Shown: positions 22,523 through 32,022, counted from the stretch's first letter. The stretch: DNA of 32,868 bases from Burkholderiales bacterium (GCA_003152055.1 PLZH01000108.1:1-32868); one strand, 5' to 3'. The notes: generated by a model not told the origin, from the sequence alone. Numbers and translations: made by a program.

Positions 22523-25365
22523 ACATGCCGAGCGCGACGTCCCGCCGAGCCGCGGCTGTGGCCCCGGTCGGGCAAGGCGGTCGTATCGAGTTCAAGCTCA
22601 ATGGCGAGACCGTCTCGGCGACGCCGGGCGAAACCCTCATCGAGGTCGCCGATCGCCTGGGCGTCGAGATACCGCGCCTTTGCTACAAGGAGGGCTATCG
22701 GCCGGACGGCAACTGCCGCGCCTGCGTGGTCGAGATTGCGGGCGAGCGCGTGCTGGCGCCTTCGTGTTGTCGCACTGCGACCGCGGGCATGGAGGTATCG
22801 AGCCGCTCGGACCGCGCGTTGCATTCGCAGAAGATCGTGCTCGAGCTTCTCAAGAGCGATGCGCCTGCTGCCGACCTGAAGCCCGGCGGCAACGAGCTGC
22901 GCTATTGGAGCGATCGGCTCGGCGTCGGCGCTCCCCGGTTCGAGCCGCGCTGGCAGCCCTCGACGGACGCTTCGCATCCGGCCATGACGGTCAACCTCGA
23001 TGCCTGTATCCAGTGCACACGCTGCGTCCGGGCCTGTCGCGAGGTGCAGGTCAACGACGTGATCGGCTACTCCTGGCGCGGCTCCGCAGCGAAGATCGTC
23101 TTCGATTTTGCCGATCCGATGGGCGAGTCGACATGCGTGGCTTGCGGCGAATGCGTCCAGGCCTGTCCGACGGGCGCGCTCGCGCCGGCCAAGGCTGCCT
23201 ACGAGATCGAGGCTGACAAGACGGTCGAGTCGGTCTGCCCTTTTTGCGGCGTCGGCTGTCAGCTCACCTACCACGTCAAGGACAACACGCTCGTGCGCGT
23301 CGAGGGTCGCGACGGGCCGGCAAACCATGACCGCCTGTGCGTGAAGGGCCGCTTCGGCTTCGACTACGCCAATCATCCGCAACGCCTCACGAAGCCCCTC
23401 ATTCGCAAGCCCGGCCTTGCCAAGCAAGGCGACTTCACCGTCGATCCGACCCGGTGGAGCGATGTGTTCCGCGAAGCGACCTGGGAGGAGGCGCTCGAAT
23501 TCGCTGCGGGCGCCCTGGCGCGAATCCGGGACTCGGCCGGTGGCGGGGCCCTGGCCGGGTTCGGCAGCGCGAAGGGCTCCAACGAGGAGGCCTATCTTTT
23601 TCAAAAGCTGGTGCGCACGGGGTTCGGCTCGAACAACGTCGACCATTGCACGCGCCTGTGCCATGCCTCTTCGGTTGCTGCCCTGCTCGAAGGCATCGGC
23701 TCGGGCGCGGTGTCGAACCCGGTCTCCGACGTCGCGAAGGCGGATTTCATCTTCGTGATCGGCGCCAATCCCACGTCCAATCACCCGGTCGCGGCGACCT
23801 GGATCAAAAACGCCGCCAAGCGCGGCGCCAGGCTGGTCGTCGCCGACCCGAGGCGCACCGACATGGCCCGCCATGCATGGCGGGTGCTGCAGTTCAAACC
23901 CGACATGGACGTGGCGCTCCTGAACGCCATGATCTACACGATCCTCGAGGAAAACCTCGTCGATCCCGAATTCATTCGGAGCCGCACGACCGGATTCGAA
24001 GCGTTGAAGGAAAACGCGAAGGGCTTCAGTCCTGAGGCGATGGGGCCCCTGTGCGGGATTCCGGCGCAGACGATCCGCGAAGTCGCCCGGGCTTATGCGA
24101 CGGCAGACGGCTCGATGATCCTGTGGGGCATGGGCATATCGCAGCATGTGCACGGCACCGACAACGCGCGCTGCCTTATCGCGCTCGCTCTGATGACGGG
24201 ACAGATCGGCCGCCCCGGCACCGGGCTGCACCCGTTGCGCGGCCAGAACAATGTCCAGGGCGCGTCGGACGCCGGGCTTATCCCGATGATGTATCCCGAC
24301 TATCAGCGCGTCGACAACGCGCAAGCCAACGCCCGCTTCGAAAAATACTGGGGCTGCAAGCTCGACATGCGGCCGGGCCTGACGGTCGTGGAAATCATCG
24401 ACGCCGCCTGCGACGGGAGGATCCGGGGCATGTACGTCATGGGCGAGAACCCGGCGATGTCGGATCCGAACGCCCACCACGCCCGCGCCGGCCTTGCCAA
24501 GCTGGAGCATCTCGTCGTCCAGGACATCTTCCTCACCGAGACCGCCTATCTGGCCGACGTCGTGTTGCCGGCCTCCGCCTGGCCCGAGAAGACGGGGACC
24601 GTCACCAACACCGACCGGATGGTGCAGATGGGCCGGCGCGCCCTCGATCTTCCGGGCTCGGCGCGACAGGACCTCTGGATCACGCAGGAGATCGGCAAGC
24701 GCCTCGGGCTTGACTGGGCCTATGCCGGACCCGACAGCGGCGTCGCGCAAGTCTACGAGGAGATGCGTGGCGCCATGAATTCCATCGGCGGAATCTCCTG
24801 GGAGCGCCTGGAGGCCACCTCGAGCGTCACCTACCCCTGCCGCACCGAAGATGATCCTGGCCAGCCCGTGGTCTTCAAGGAGGCCTTTGCGACGGCGGAC
24901 GGCAGGGCGCGATTCGTTCCCGCTGATCTCATCGCAGCCGACGAGCGGCCGGACGCCGAGTTTCCATTCATTCTCATCACCGGGCGACAGCTTGAGCACT
25001 GGCATACCGGCTCGATGACACGGCGCGCCAGCGTCCTCGACGCCCTCGAGCCGCATGCAGTCGTCTCGATGCATCCCCTCGACCTCGAGCGGATCGGGGC
25101 GCAACCTGGCGACGTCCTCACGGTGGCCTCGCGGCGCGGCGAGATCGTGCTTACGGCGCGCTCGGATGAAGGCACGTCGCGCGGCAGCGTCTTCATTCCG
25201 TTTGCCTTCTACGAGGCGGCTGCCAACCTTCTCACCAATGCGGCACTCGATCCCTTCGGAAAGATCGCCGAGGTGAAGTACTGCGCCGTGAAGGTCGCAA
25301 AGGGCGGCGAGCTCGGCGTCCTCATGAGTTTCGGCGGCGGCCGCGCAGAGCTCGCGTTCAGCTGA
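22519..25365 (+). CDS. NAD-dependent formate dehydrogenase alpha subunit (molybdo-/tungsto-bis-MGD)
   Basis: 948 aa. The order is: an N-terminal [2Fe-2S] domain (C55, C66, C69, C83/C84); two [4Fe-4S] clusters ([11 protein letters not shown] and [11 protein letters not shown]); the [4Fe-4S] site of the catalytic domain (CPFCGVGCQ plus a later Cys in RLCVKGR); and the catalytic core, in which C381 of the VDHCTRLCH motif is the Mo/W ligand, with H382 next to it. The C-terminal MGD-binding domain has [15 protein letters not shown]. It oxidises formate to CO2. No delta subunit (FdsD) or sulfurtransferase (FdhD) is visible, so these must be elsewhere. The start overlaps the FolB-like stop. Confidence 0.95.
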   Translation: MNMPSATSRRAAAVAPVGQGGRIEFKLNGETVSATPGETLIEVADRLGVEIPRLCYKEGYRPDGNCRACVVEIAGERVLAPSCCRTATAGMEVSSRSDRALHSQKIVLELLKSDAPAADLKPGGNELRYWSDRLGVGAPRFEPRWQPSTDASHPAMTVNLDACIQCTRCVRACREVQVNDVIGYSWRGSAAKIVFDFADPMGESTCVACGECVQACPTGALAPAKAAYEIEADKTVESVCPFCGVGCQLTYHVKDNTLVRVEGRDGPANHDRLCVKGRFGFDYANHPQRLTKPLIRKPGLAKQGDFTVDPTRWSDVFREATWEEALEFAAGALARIRDSAGGGALAGFGSAKGSNEEAYLFQKLVRTGFGSNNVDHCTRLCHASSVAALLEGIGSGAVSNPVSDVAKADFIFVIGANPTSNHPVAATWIKNAAKRGARLVVADPRRTDMARHAWRVLQFKPDMDVALLNAMIYTILEENLVDPEFIRSRTTGFEALKENAKGFSPEAMGPLCGIPAQTIREVARAYATADGSMILWGMGISQHVHGTDNARCLIALALMTGQIGRPGTGLHPLRGQNNVQGASDAGLIPMMYPDYQRVDNAQANARFEKYWGCKLDMRPGLTVVEIIDAACDGRIRGMYVMGENPAMSDPNAHHARAGLAKLEHLVVQDIFLTETAYLADVVLPASAWPEKTGTVTNTDRMVQMGRRALDLPGSARQDLWITQEIGKRLGLDWAYAGPDSGVAQVYEEMRGAMNSIGGISWERLEATSSVTYPCRTEDDPGQPVVFKEAFATADGRARFVPADLIAADERPDAEFPFILITGRQLEHWHTGSMTRRASVLDALEPHAVVSMHPLDLERIGAQPGDVLTVASRRGEIVLTARSDEGTSRGSVFIPFAFYEAAANLLTNAALDPFGKIAEVKYCAVKVAKGGELGVLMSFGGGRAELAFS

Positions 25366-25394
25366 CGACCCAACGTTTCTACCCGAGACCCCAG

Positions 25395-27065
25395 ATGGAA
25401 TCAGATATCCAGATCGCGCAAAAAGCGAAGATGAAGCCGATCGGCGAGATCGCCGCAAGCCTTGGCATCCCGGACGAGGCGCTCGAGCCGTTCGGGCGCA
25501 GCAAGGCAAAGATCTCGCTCGAGTACATCGATTCGCTCAAGAGCAGGCCGGACGGCAAGCTGATCCTGGTGACGGCCATCAGTCCCACCCCGGCCGGCGA
25601 GGGCAAGACCACGACGACAGTCGGGCTCGGCGATGCGCTCAACTACATCGGCAAGAAGGCGGTCGTGTGCTTGCGCGAACCCTCCCTCGGTCCGGTTTTC
25701 GGCATGAAGGGGGGCGCCGCGGGCGGCGGCTTCGCTCAGGTGGTCCCGATGGAGGACATCAATCTCCACTTCACCGGGGACTTCAACGCCATTGCGCTGG
25801 CGAACAACCTGCTCGCCGCAATGATCGACAACCACATCCATCACGGCAACGAGCTGGGTTTCGACGTGCGCCGCATCGCCTGGAAGCGCGTGATGGACAT
25901 GAACGATCGCGCCCTTCGAGACATCACGGTTTCGCTCGGTGGCCCCGCGAACGGCTTCCCGCGCCAGGACGGCTTCGACATCGTCGTTGCTTCGGAGGTG
26001 ATGGCCATCTTTTGCCTCGCCACTTCGGTCAAGGATCTCAAAACGCGGCTTGGAAATATTGTCTGCGGCTACACGGCGGCACAAAAGCCGATCCTCGCGC
26101 GTGATCTGAAGACGCACGGCGCCATGGCCGCGCTGCTGAAAGGAGCGCTCGCCCCGAACTTGGTCCAGACGCTCGAGCACACGCCGGCGTTCATCCACGG
26201 CGGTCCGTTTGCCAATATCGCGCACGGCTGCAACTCTGTGCTGGCCACGCAGACCGCGCTCAAGCTGGCCGACTACGTCGTGACCGAGGCCGGTTTTGGC
26301 GCTGACCTTGGCGCCGAGAAGTTCGTCGACATCAAGTGCCGCAAGGCCGGCCTCAAGCCTTCGGCTGTTGTACTCGTTGCCACCATTCGCGCGCTGAAGT
26401 ACCACGGCGGCGTCGAAGTCAAGGAGCTCGGCACGCCCAACCTCATCGCTCTCGAGAAAGGCATCGCCAATATAGAGCGGCACGTTAACAACATCCGAAA
26501 CCACTACGGGCTGGCTTGCGTCGTGGCGATCAACCACCGCACCGAGGACAGCGAGGCGGAAGTGAAGCTGTTGATGGACAAGTTGGCGCATCACGGCGCG
26601 AAGGTGGTCTTGGCCCGCCATTGGGCTGAGGGCGGGAGGGGCGCAGCGGACCTGGCGCGCGAGGTCGTCGCGATGTGCGAGCAACCGACGGATTTCAAGT
26701 TCGTCTACGAGGAGGATGCGTCGCTCTGGGACAAGATGAAGGCGATCGCAGTGAAGATCTATGGCGCCTCGGATATCGCTGCCGATTCGAAAGTTCGGGC
26801 GCGGATCAAGAACCTTCAGGAGTCGGGCTACGGCCACTATCCGATCTGCGTGGCCAAGACCCAGTACTCGTTCTCGACCGATCCGAAGTTGCGCGGCGCG
26901 CCCTCGGACCACATCGTGACGATTCGCGAAGTTCGCCTAGCGGCTGGCGCCGAATTCGTCGTGATGATCTGCGGCGACATCATGACCATGCCAGGCCTGC
27001 CGAAGGTCCCCTCGGCGTGCTCCATCGATATTGCCGACGATGGGAAAATCGTCGGCCTGTTCTGA
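25395..27065 (+). CDS. fhs: Formate-tetrahydrofolate ligase (10-formyl-THF synthetase)
   Basis: 556 aa, the usual length. The ATP site is [12 protein letters not shown] near residues 65-76. [44 protein letters not shown] and [11 protein letters not shown] are all conserved family motifs. It catalyses formate + ATP + THF to 10-formyl-THF + ADP + Pi, reversibly. In this order of genes (formate dehydrogenase, then Fhs, then FolD) it is likely to work in reverse, releasing formate and making ATP. The purU hydrolase used in chloromethane pathways is not present. It lies 29 nt after formate dehydrogenase alpha and 16 nt before FolD. Confidence 0.95.
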   Translation: MESDIQIAQKAKMKPIGEIAASLGIPDEALEPFGRSKAKISLEYIDSLKSRPDGKLILVTAISPTPAGEGKTTTTVGLGDALNYIGKKAVVCLREPSLGPVFGMKGGAAGGGFAQVVPMEDINLHFTGDFNAIALANNLLAAMIDNHIHHGNELGFDVRRIAWKRVMDMNDRALRDITVSLGGPANGFPRQDGFDIVVASEVMAIFCLATSVKDLKTRLGNIVCGYTAAQKPILARDLKTHGAMAALLKGALAPNLVQTLEHTPAFIHGGPFANIAHGCNSVLATQTALKLADYVVTEAGFGADLGAEKFVDIKCRKAGLKPSAVVLVATIRALKYHGGVEVKELGTPNLIALEKGIANIERHVNNIRNHYGLACVVAINHRTEDSEAEVKLLMDKLAHHGAKVVLARHWAEGGRGAADLAREVVAMCEQPTDFKFVYEEDASLWDKMKAIAVKIYGASDIAADSKVRARIKNLQESGYGHYPICVAKTQYSFSTDPKLRGAPSDHIVTIREVRLAAGAEFVVMICGDIMTMPGLPKVPSACSIDIADDGKIVGLF

Positions 27066-27081
27066 GCGAAGGCCACAGCGG

Positions 27082-27984
27082 ATGACTGCGAAAATCATCG
27101 ATGGCGTGGCCATCGCCAAGAAGCTCCGCACCGGGTACGCCGAGCGCGTGCATGCCCTGGCGCCACGCGGGATCGTGCCGGGTCTTGCGGTCATCGTCGT
27201 CGGGGACGACCCAGGATCCAAGGTGTACGTGCGAAACAAGGTCAATGCCTGTCGCGACATCGGCATGCGCTCGCGGGTGCATTCCTTCGCGCACGATTGC
27301 GGCGAAGGCGAGGTCCTGTCTTGCATTCGCACCTTGAACGAAGACCCGGGAATCCACGGCCTGATCGTTCAGCTGCCGGTGCCGGCCGCGTTCGACATGC
27401 GGCGTATCCTCCAGAGCGTTTCCCGGGCCAAGGACGTCGATGGATTTCATCTCTACAACGTCGGCAGCCTCGTCTTCGGACAGACAATTTTCCCGCCGTG
27501 CACGCCCTTCGGCGTGCAGCGCCTCTTGGAATGCGAGGGCATCACGGTCGAAGGCAAAAACGTCGTCGTCGTCGGGGCCAGCAACATCGTCGGCAAGCCT
27601 ATGGCGATGATGATGCTGCAGAAGGATGCCACGGTGACCATCTGTCACGTCAAGACACGGGACCTGGCTCAGTACACGATCCTCGCCGACATCCTGATAG
27701 TGGCCGCGGGACGCCCCAACCTGATCCTGCCGCAGATGGTCAAGACTGGGGCGGTAGTGATCGACGTCGGTATCAACCGGCTTCCCGATGGACGGCTCGT
27801 CGGCGACGTGGACTTCGAGGGTGTGCGACAAAAGGCATCGCACATCACGCCGGTGCCCGGCGGTGTCGGTCCGATGACCGTGACGATGCTGCTGCAAAAT
27901 ACGATCGCGGCCGCGGAGCGTGAGGCGAATTCCACTCCGATCGAGAGCCCGGACTTTCATGACTTCGAGCGCGCGATTGCATGA
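27082..27984 (+). CDS. folD: Bifunctional methylene-THF dehydrogenase/methenyl-THF cyclohydrolase
   Basis: 300 aa from the ATG at 27082; the ribosome-binding site is weak. The catalytic Tyr and Lys are in SKVYVRNKV. Family motifs GLIVQLPVP, KDVDGFH, PCTPFGVQRLLE and the NAD(P) loop VVVGASNIVGKPMA are present, as is the late TPVPGGVGPMT signature. It oxidises methylene-THF to methenyl-THF and hydrolyses that to 10-formyl-THF, linking MetF to Fhs. The stop overlaps the next start by 4 nt (ATGA). Confidence 0.95.
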   Translation: MTAKIIDGVAIAKKLRTGYAERVHALAPRGIVPGLAVIVVGDDPGSKVYVRNKVNACRDIGMRSRVHSFAHDCGEGEVLSCIRTLNEDPGIHGLIVQLPVPAAFDMRRILQSVSRAKDVDGFHLYNVGSLVFGQTIFPPCTPFGVQRLLECEGITVEGKNVVVVGASNIVGKPMAMMMLQKDATVTICHVKTRDLAQYTILADILIVAAGRPNLILPQMVKTGAVVIDVGINRLPDGRLVGDVDFEGVRQKASHITPVPGGVGPMTVTMLLQNTIAAAEREANSTPIESPDFHDFERAIA

Positions 27985-28721
27985 ACTCCCAGATCCGGTT
28001 CGTCGGCTCCGGAGACGCCTTCGGTAGCGGCGGCCGGTTCCAGACCTGCATCCTCGGCGATATCGGTGGCCGGCGATTCCTTCTCGATTGCGGTGCCTCG
28101 TCGCTGATCGCCATGCAGGCACAGGGGATCGATCCGAACAGCGTCGAGACGATCTTTCTGACGCACATGCACGGTGACCACTGTGCAGGCGTTCCCTTTC
28201 TGCTCATGGATGCGATGCTGGGGAGCAAGAGACGCACGCCGCTCGTTGTCGTCGGCCCCGACGGGACCGCCGCCAGGATGGAGCAGCTCCGAGAGGCTCT
28301 CTTTCCCGGCAGCAGCGGCATGGCGCCGAAGTTTCCCTACGAATACCGGGAGATCAAGACCGGTGTGAGAGCAGAGATCAACGGCATCGCTGCTACTGCG
28401 TTCGCGGCCTCGCATACACCTCAGACCAACCCGACCATGCTGCGGGTCGAGTGCGCCGGCAAGACAGTGACCTATACGGGCGACACGGAGTGGACCGACG
28501 CCATCATCGAGGCAGCCGATGGCGCCGACGTCCTGGTCTGCGAGTGCTGCTTCTACGACAAGCCGGTCCGCTCGCACATGAACTATCTGTCCTTCAAGAC
28601 GAACCGCTCGAAGATCAACGCGCGATCGGTCGTGCTGACGCATATGGCGCCCAATATGCTGGAACATGTTGACGAGATCGAGGAGCGCTGCGCCTTCGAC
28701 GGCATGGTCGTGGAGCTGTAG
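27981..28721 (+). CDS. Metallo-beta-lactamase-fold hydrolase, RNase Z-like subgroup
   Basis: 246 aa, start overlapping the folD stop. The binuclear metal site is visible: H62-M-H64-G-D66-H67, ASHTP, YTGDTEW with Asp, and a late LTHM His. The N-terminus, FVGSGDAFGSGGRFQT, is typical of the RNase Z/ElaC/AtsA group. At this length, and without the long tRNA-clamping arm, it is unlikely to be the housekeeping tRNase Z. Its translational coupling to folD suggests hydrolysis of a pathway intermediate, for example an ester or a side product. The substrate cannot be named. Confidence 0.85.
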   Translation: MNSQIRFVGSGDAFGSGGRFQTCILGDIGGRRFLLDCGASSLIAMQAQGIDPNSVETIFLTHMHGDHCAGVPFLLMDAMLGSKRRTPLVVVGPDGTAARMEQLREALFPGSSGMAPKFPYEYREIKTGVRAEINGIAATAFAASHTPQTNPTMLRVECAGKTVTYTGDTEWTDAIIEAADGADVLVCECCFYDKPVRSHMNYLSFKTNRSKINARSVVLTHMAPNMLEHVDEIEERCAFDGMVVEL

Positions 28722-28742
28722 TTCACGATTAACGAATGGCTG

Positions 28743-28760
28743 CGGCGGTGAGGACCGCCG
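28743..28760 (+). terminator. Terminator-like hairpin after the C1 operon
   Basis: CGGCGGT (28743-28749) and ACCGCCG (28754-28760) form a 7-bp GC-rich stem with loop GAGG, 22 nt after the hydrolase stop. Only two T residues follow, so intrinsic termination would be weak. Confidence 0.35.
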
Positions 28761-28894
28761 TTGCGCCGACGCGCTCTTGCCGCGGCTCGGCGGAGCATCA
28801 CTGAATTTGCCGACGCTGCAATGCGAAAGGCGCAGGGCGGATTGGCGTTTCGAAGGGGTGCTCACCCTTGCAGAGCGCAATTCGATCTGCTTAA

Positions 28895-29164
28895 ATCTAT
28901 GCTGTTGGTGCCCGTGAAGGTGCGACCGAGGCGACGGAAGTCCTTTATCGCCTGGGCGCCGAGGATCGCGTCGTCGGCATCTCGGGCTACACCGTTTATC
29001 CGCCGCAGGCCCGCCGGGAAAAGCCGAAGATCGGCGGCTTTTCCACCGGACATATCGATCGCATCCTTGCCGTCCAGCCCGATTTGGTGATCGGCTTTTT
29101 GGACTTGCAGTTTCCGCTGCTCCGGGAGTGCCAGGCCGCAGGACGCCCAGTCCTGTCCGAATGA
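28895..29164 (+). pseudogene. Fragment of BtuF-like ABC substrate-binding protein
   Basis: One frame, open from 28895 after a TAA at 28892 and ended by TGA at 29162-29164, reads like the N-terminal lobe of cobalamin/iron-complex binding proteins. Clear pieces are GATEATEVLYRLGAEDRVVG, GISGYTVYPPQARREKPK and IDRILAVQPDLVIGFLDLQ. There is no start codon with a ribosome-binding site, no signal peptide, and the C-terminal two thirds are missing. It is therefore a truncated remnant. Such proteins supply vitamin B12 or Fe-siderophores to ABC importers, which makes its decay beside a cobalamin-dependent pathway notable. Confidence 0.75.
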
Positions 29165-29207
29165 TCATGCCGACGCGCAACAAGGCCGTGTTCGGCGCGT
29201 CCGATTC

Positions 29208-29239
29208 AAGCCGCTCGCGTTGCGCTCAAAGAGCGGCTT
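29208..29239. terminator. Inverted repeat at the convergent 3' ends
   Basis: AAGCCGCTC (29208-29216) and GAGCGGCTT (29231-29239) form a perfect 9-bp stem with a 14-nt loop, overlapping the stop codon of the minus-strand MFS gene. No T-tract follows on either strand, so it could be a transcript-end stabilising hairpin or a weak bidirectional terminator. Confidence 0.35.
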
Positions 29240-30440
29240 GCCGCAGCGGGGTCTGGGTAGCCTCGAGCGGGTGCGATTCGCGCAAGAGCATCAAAATCGC
29301 GACAGCGAAGAAGCCCAAGGTCGCCGAAACCCACAGGGCGTTTTCTGCCCACCGGTCAAGACACAGACCGAACAGCCACGGGGCCGAGGCTTGCGCGATG
29401 CGAGCGGGCACGGTCAGAACACCCTGTCTTTCGCCATAGCCTTGCGACCCGAAGAGGACGAGCGGAAGTGTGCCCTTGGCAATCGTCAGGATGCCGTTGC
29501 CTGCCCCGTGCAGAATGCCAAAGACGACTGCCGCCGGCGCGCCGACGAGTACGAGCAGGGTGGCACCCAAGGGATGCATGAACGTCCCCAGGCGGGCCGA
29601 CTTCAGCGGATGAAAACGGCGCAGCAAGCCCAGCTCCAACAGTCGGCCTGCCACCTGTGCGGGCCCGATCAGCGCGCCGATGCCCACCGCGGCCCCGAGG
29701 GTCATTCCGCTGAAGACCAGCAGGCGGGGCAGGTGCGCCGCCATCGCCGTGCTGATGAACCATGTGATGGCATAGAAGACCGAGAGCAGGAGGACCGTGC
29801 CGATAGGTGTAGCCGAGGTGGGCGCGGCGACCGGCTCGGAGGAGATGCTGGCCTCCGGCCGCGAAACGATCGGCGGCTCTGCCTTCGGCAGCGACCAGTT
29901 CAATGGCAGGCCGATCGCCACGTGCAACGCCGCCCAGGCGAAGCAGGCGCCGCGCCAACCCGCCCGCGCTTCAAGCCATGCGGACAGTGGCCAGCCGACC
30001 GTGCTTGCCAGCCCACCGAGAAGCGCGATTCCCGTGATGACGTTGCGGGAGTCGTGGCCATAGAGTCGCACCAGCGCCGCGAAAGCCGCTTCGTACAGGC
30101 CGCTTGCCATGCCGATACCCAGGATCGCCCAGGCGGCAAACAGGCCTGTCGGGCCCCGAGCGAAACCCAGACCGACCAGGCCGAGCGCGAACACGACGTT
30201 CGAGCCGACCAGCACGGGACGGCCTCCGCGCCTGTCGATGGCACGGCCTGAACGGGGTCCCGCCAGCGCGGAAACGACGAGCGCAACGGAGAAGGCGCCG
30301 AACACCGTCGCGACCGACACGCGCAAATCCCGGGCCATCGGGACCGCAAGGACGGCCAACAGGTAATACGATGAAGCCCAGGCTAGGCACTGAGCAAGGC
30401 CGAGTGTCGTGACGACCCGTGCACGACTTGGGGTTGCCAT
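29226..30440 (-). CDS. MFS transporter of the arsenic operon (ArsK-like candidate)
   Basis: 404 aa with about 12 hydrophobic segments. Seen: LAQCLAWASSYYLLAVL in the first helix, a SGRAIDRRGGRPVLVG loop-2 motif, and a basic C-terminal tail. It is the last gene of the ars operon, 5 nt after the arsH stop. From family knowledge, MFS proteins in this position include ArsK, which exports As(III), Sb(III) and trivalent methyl- and aryl-arsenicals. The match to ArsK rests on context and general layout only. It could alternatively export another product of ArsH. Confidence 0.8.
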   Translation of the reverse strand: MATPSRARVVTTLGLAQCLAWASSYYLLAVLAVPMARDLRVSVATVFGAFSVALVVSALAGPRSGRAIDRRGGRPVLVGSNVVFALGLVGLGFARGPTGLFAAWAILGIGMASGLYEAAFAALVRLYGHDSRNVITGIALLGGLASTVGWPLSAWLEARAGWRGACFAWAALHVAIGLPLNWSLPKAEPPIVSRPEASISSEPVAAPTSATPIGTVLLLSVFYAITWFISTAMAAHLPRLLVFSGMTLGAAVGIGALIGPAQVAGRLLELGLLRRFHPLKSARLGTFMHPLGATLLVLVGAPAAVVFGILHGAGNGILTIAKGTLPLVLFGSQGYGERQGVLTVPARIAQASAPWLFGLCLDRWAENALWVSATLGFFAVAILMLLRESHPLEATQTPLRQAAL

Positions 30441-30445
30441 GAGCG

Positions 30446-31207
30446 CTAGATCTCATTCTGGTTGACACGCTTGGTCAGTTCGGCCGCGGTCTCCTTCCGC
30501 TCGCTGTAGCGGTCGACGAGGTACGAGCTGACGTCTCGCGTGAGCAGCGTGAACTTGAATAGTTCTTCCATCACATCGACCACCCGGTCGTAGTACGCCG
30601 AAGGCTTCATGCGACCCTCATCGGTGAACTCGAGGAAAGCCTTGGCGACGGAGGACTGATTCGGGATGGTGATCATCCGCATCCACCGTCCCAGGACGCG
30701 TAACTGGTTCACCGCGTTGAACGATTGCGAGCCGCCGGAAACCTGCATGACGGCCAGGGTCTTGCCCTGGGTCGGACGTACAGCGCCCAGCGCGAGCGGG
30801 ATCCAGTCGATCTGCGCCTTCATGATGCCGCTCATGGCGCCGTGACGCTCCGGCGAGCACCAGACCATCCCCTCGGACCAGCCCGCGAGCCGGCGCAACT
30901 CCTGCACCTTGGGATGCGTCTCCGGAGCTCCGTCGGGAAGAGGCACGCCGGCAGGATCGAAGACGCGAACCTCGCCGCCCATGGCTTGCAGCAAGCGGGC
31001 CGCTTCAAAGGTCAGCAGACGACTGTAGGAGCGCTCGCGCACGGAACCGTAGAGCATGAGAAAGCGTGGCCGGTGCTGCGACGGCTCCCGCACCGCAAAC
31101 CTCTCCTGGGCCGGAACTTCGAAGAGTTCGGCGTCGAGCGCGGGGAAGGAAGGCTCAAACACCGTACTTGTCCTTGGCTCCCATGGCTTGTTCGGGTTCG
31201 TCTGCAA
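30446..31207 (-). CDS. arsH: ArsH, NADPH-dependent FMN organoarsenical oxidoreductase
   Basis: 253 aa. The flavodoxin-like FMN phosphate loop [10 protein letters not shown] and the [18 protein letters not shown] segment are diagnostic. The N-terminal extension of about 45 residues before the fold is also usual in ArsH. ArsH oxidises trivalent organoarsenicals, such as methylarsenite, to less toxic pentavalent forms, and also acts as a quinone or azo reductase. It lies between the aquaporin and MFS genes on the minus strand. Confidence 0.95.
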   Translation of the reverse strand: MQTNPNKPWEPRTSTVFEPSFPALDAELFEVPAQERFAVREPSQHRPRFLMLYGSVRERSYSRLLTFEAARLLQAMGGEVRVFDPAGVPLPDGAPETHPKVQELRRLAGWSEGMVWCSPERHGAMSGIMKAQIDWIPLALGAVRPTQGKTLAVMQVSGGSQSFNAVNQLRVLGRWMRMITIPNQSSVAKAFLEFTDEGRMKPSAYYDRVVDVMEELFKFTLLTRDVSSYLVDRYSERKETAAELTKRVNQNEI

Positions 31208-31222
31208 AGGGTATGTTCATTG

Positions 31223-31268
31223 GCAATGCACGGAGTTGAAGCATTGCCGGTGCATCGCGAAGCATTGC
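31223..31268. repeat. GCATTGC/GCAATGC repeats between aquaporin and arsH
   Basis: GAAGCATTGC occurs twice, at 31238-31247 and 31259-31268, a 21-nt period (two helix turns). An inverted GCAATGC lies at 31223-31229. They fall in the 122-nt gap upstream of arsH on the minus strand. Spacing by two turns suggests a protein-binding site or a folded leader. Confidence 0.4.
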
Positions 31269-31329
31269 AAGCGCTTTGCAGGCAAGACTGCGCAACATAT
31301 GAGTGTCAGACACGTGGCGACGCCACTGA

Positions 31330-32022
31330 CTACTCCGCAGAGGCCGGTTTCGACGTCACTTCGGGAGCGACCGGGGCGCCTCTGAAGGCACGGTGGACCA
31401 GCACCGCAATTCCGGCGCCGACAAGCTCCGCCACGACGAAGCCTGGGACGCTCGAGGGGGCGATGCCGGCAAAGCTCTCGCTGAACATGCGACCGAAGGC
31501 CGCGGCGGGGTTCGCAAACGACGTCGAGGAGGTGAACCAATAGGCGGCGCCGATATAGGTGGCCACCATCGCGGCGACGCGAGCCGCCGGCGCGCGCAGG
31601 ATGACGAGGACCAGGCCGAACGTTGCCACTGCCTCGCCGATCCATTGTCCGGGTCCGCTGCGCACCTTGGTCGAAAACTGAATGATGCTCATGTCGAACA
31701 TCGCGTGCGCGAGCCATGCTCCGAGCATCGCTCCGACGAGCTGGGCAACGATATAGGGCGCGAGCAGCGGAGGCGCGAGCGCGCCGCGCGCAGTCATCAC
31801 GAGCGACACCGCCGGATTGAAGTGCGCACCGCTGATAGGGCCGAACACCTCGATCAAGATGTACAGACCGCCGACGGTCGCCAGCGTGTTCGCAAGAAGC
31901 GCGATGGCGACGTTGCCTCCCGAAAGTCGCTCGGCCATGATTCCCGAGCCGATGACAACGGCGAGAAGCAACGCCGTTCCGAGCGCCTCTGCGAACAGTT
32001 TTTCGGCCGCGGTGACTGGCAT
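31330..32022 (-). CDS. Aquaglyceroporin-like channel of the ars operon (AqpS-like)
   Basis: 230 aa, six hydrophobic segments and two half-helices. The pore motifs are N69-P-A71 (HFNPAVS) and N171-P-A173 (FANPAAAFGRMF). The Arg that usually follows the second NPA in water-selective aquaporins is Ala here, which would widen the filter. In Sinorhizobium meliloti the AqpS channel replaces an arsenite pump and lets As(III), made by ArsC, leave down its gradient. The same gene neighbours (arsR, arsC, arsH) are found here. It begins 3 nt after the arsC stop. Confidence 0.9.
   Translation of the reverse strand: MPVTAAEKLFAEALGTALLLAVVIGSGIMAERLSGGNVAIALLANTLATVGGLYILIEVFGPISGAHFNPAVSLVMTARGALAPPLLAPYIVAQLVGAMLGAWLAHAMFDMSIIQFSTKVRSGPGQWIGEAVATFGLVLVILRAPAARVAAMVATYIGAAYWFTSSTSFANPAAAFGRMFSESFAGIAPSSVPGFVVAELVGAGIAVLVHRAFRGAPVAPEVTSKPASAE

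Larger units (their letters stand above)
28722..29225. other. About 500-nt region without an intact gene
   Basis: Between the hydrolase stop and the end of the convergent MFS gene no intact coding region is supported. The region contains a terminator-like hairpin (28743-28760), a decayed fragment of a periplasmic binding protein (28895-29164) and an inverted repeat at its right end (29208-29239). Nothing else was recognised in 28761-28894. Confidence 0.5.

Noticed and set aside
22288-25509. Very long open frame (about 1,070 codons) on the minus strand opposite the formate dehydrogenase alpha gene
   Set aside because: It is the antisense shadow of a GC-rich gene. The protein is Arg/Ala/Gly/His/Asp-rich with no recognisable domain, and the plus-strand gene has all family motifs.
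25401-26912. About 500-codon minus-strand frame opposite fhs
   Set aside because: Antisense shadow of a strongly conserved gene; composition is Arg/Val/Asp/Leu-biased and no motif is visible.
28722-28894. Possible small gene or RNA between the hydrolase and the BtuF fragment
   Set aside because: Short Arg/Ala-rich frames only, no ribosome-binding site, and beyond the small hairpin no structure stands out.
29220-30251. Plus-strand frame of about 343 codons opposite the MFS gene
   Set aside because: Gln/Arg/Ala-rich shadow of a membrane-protein gene with no domain; the minus-strand gene has clear transmembrane segments and an operon context.
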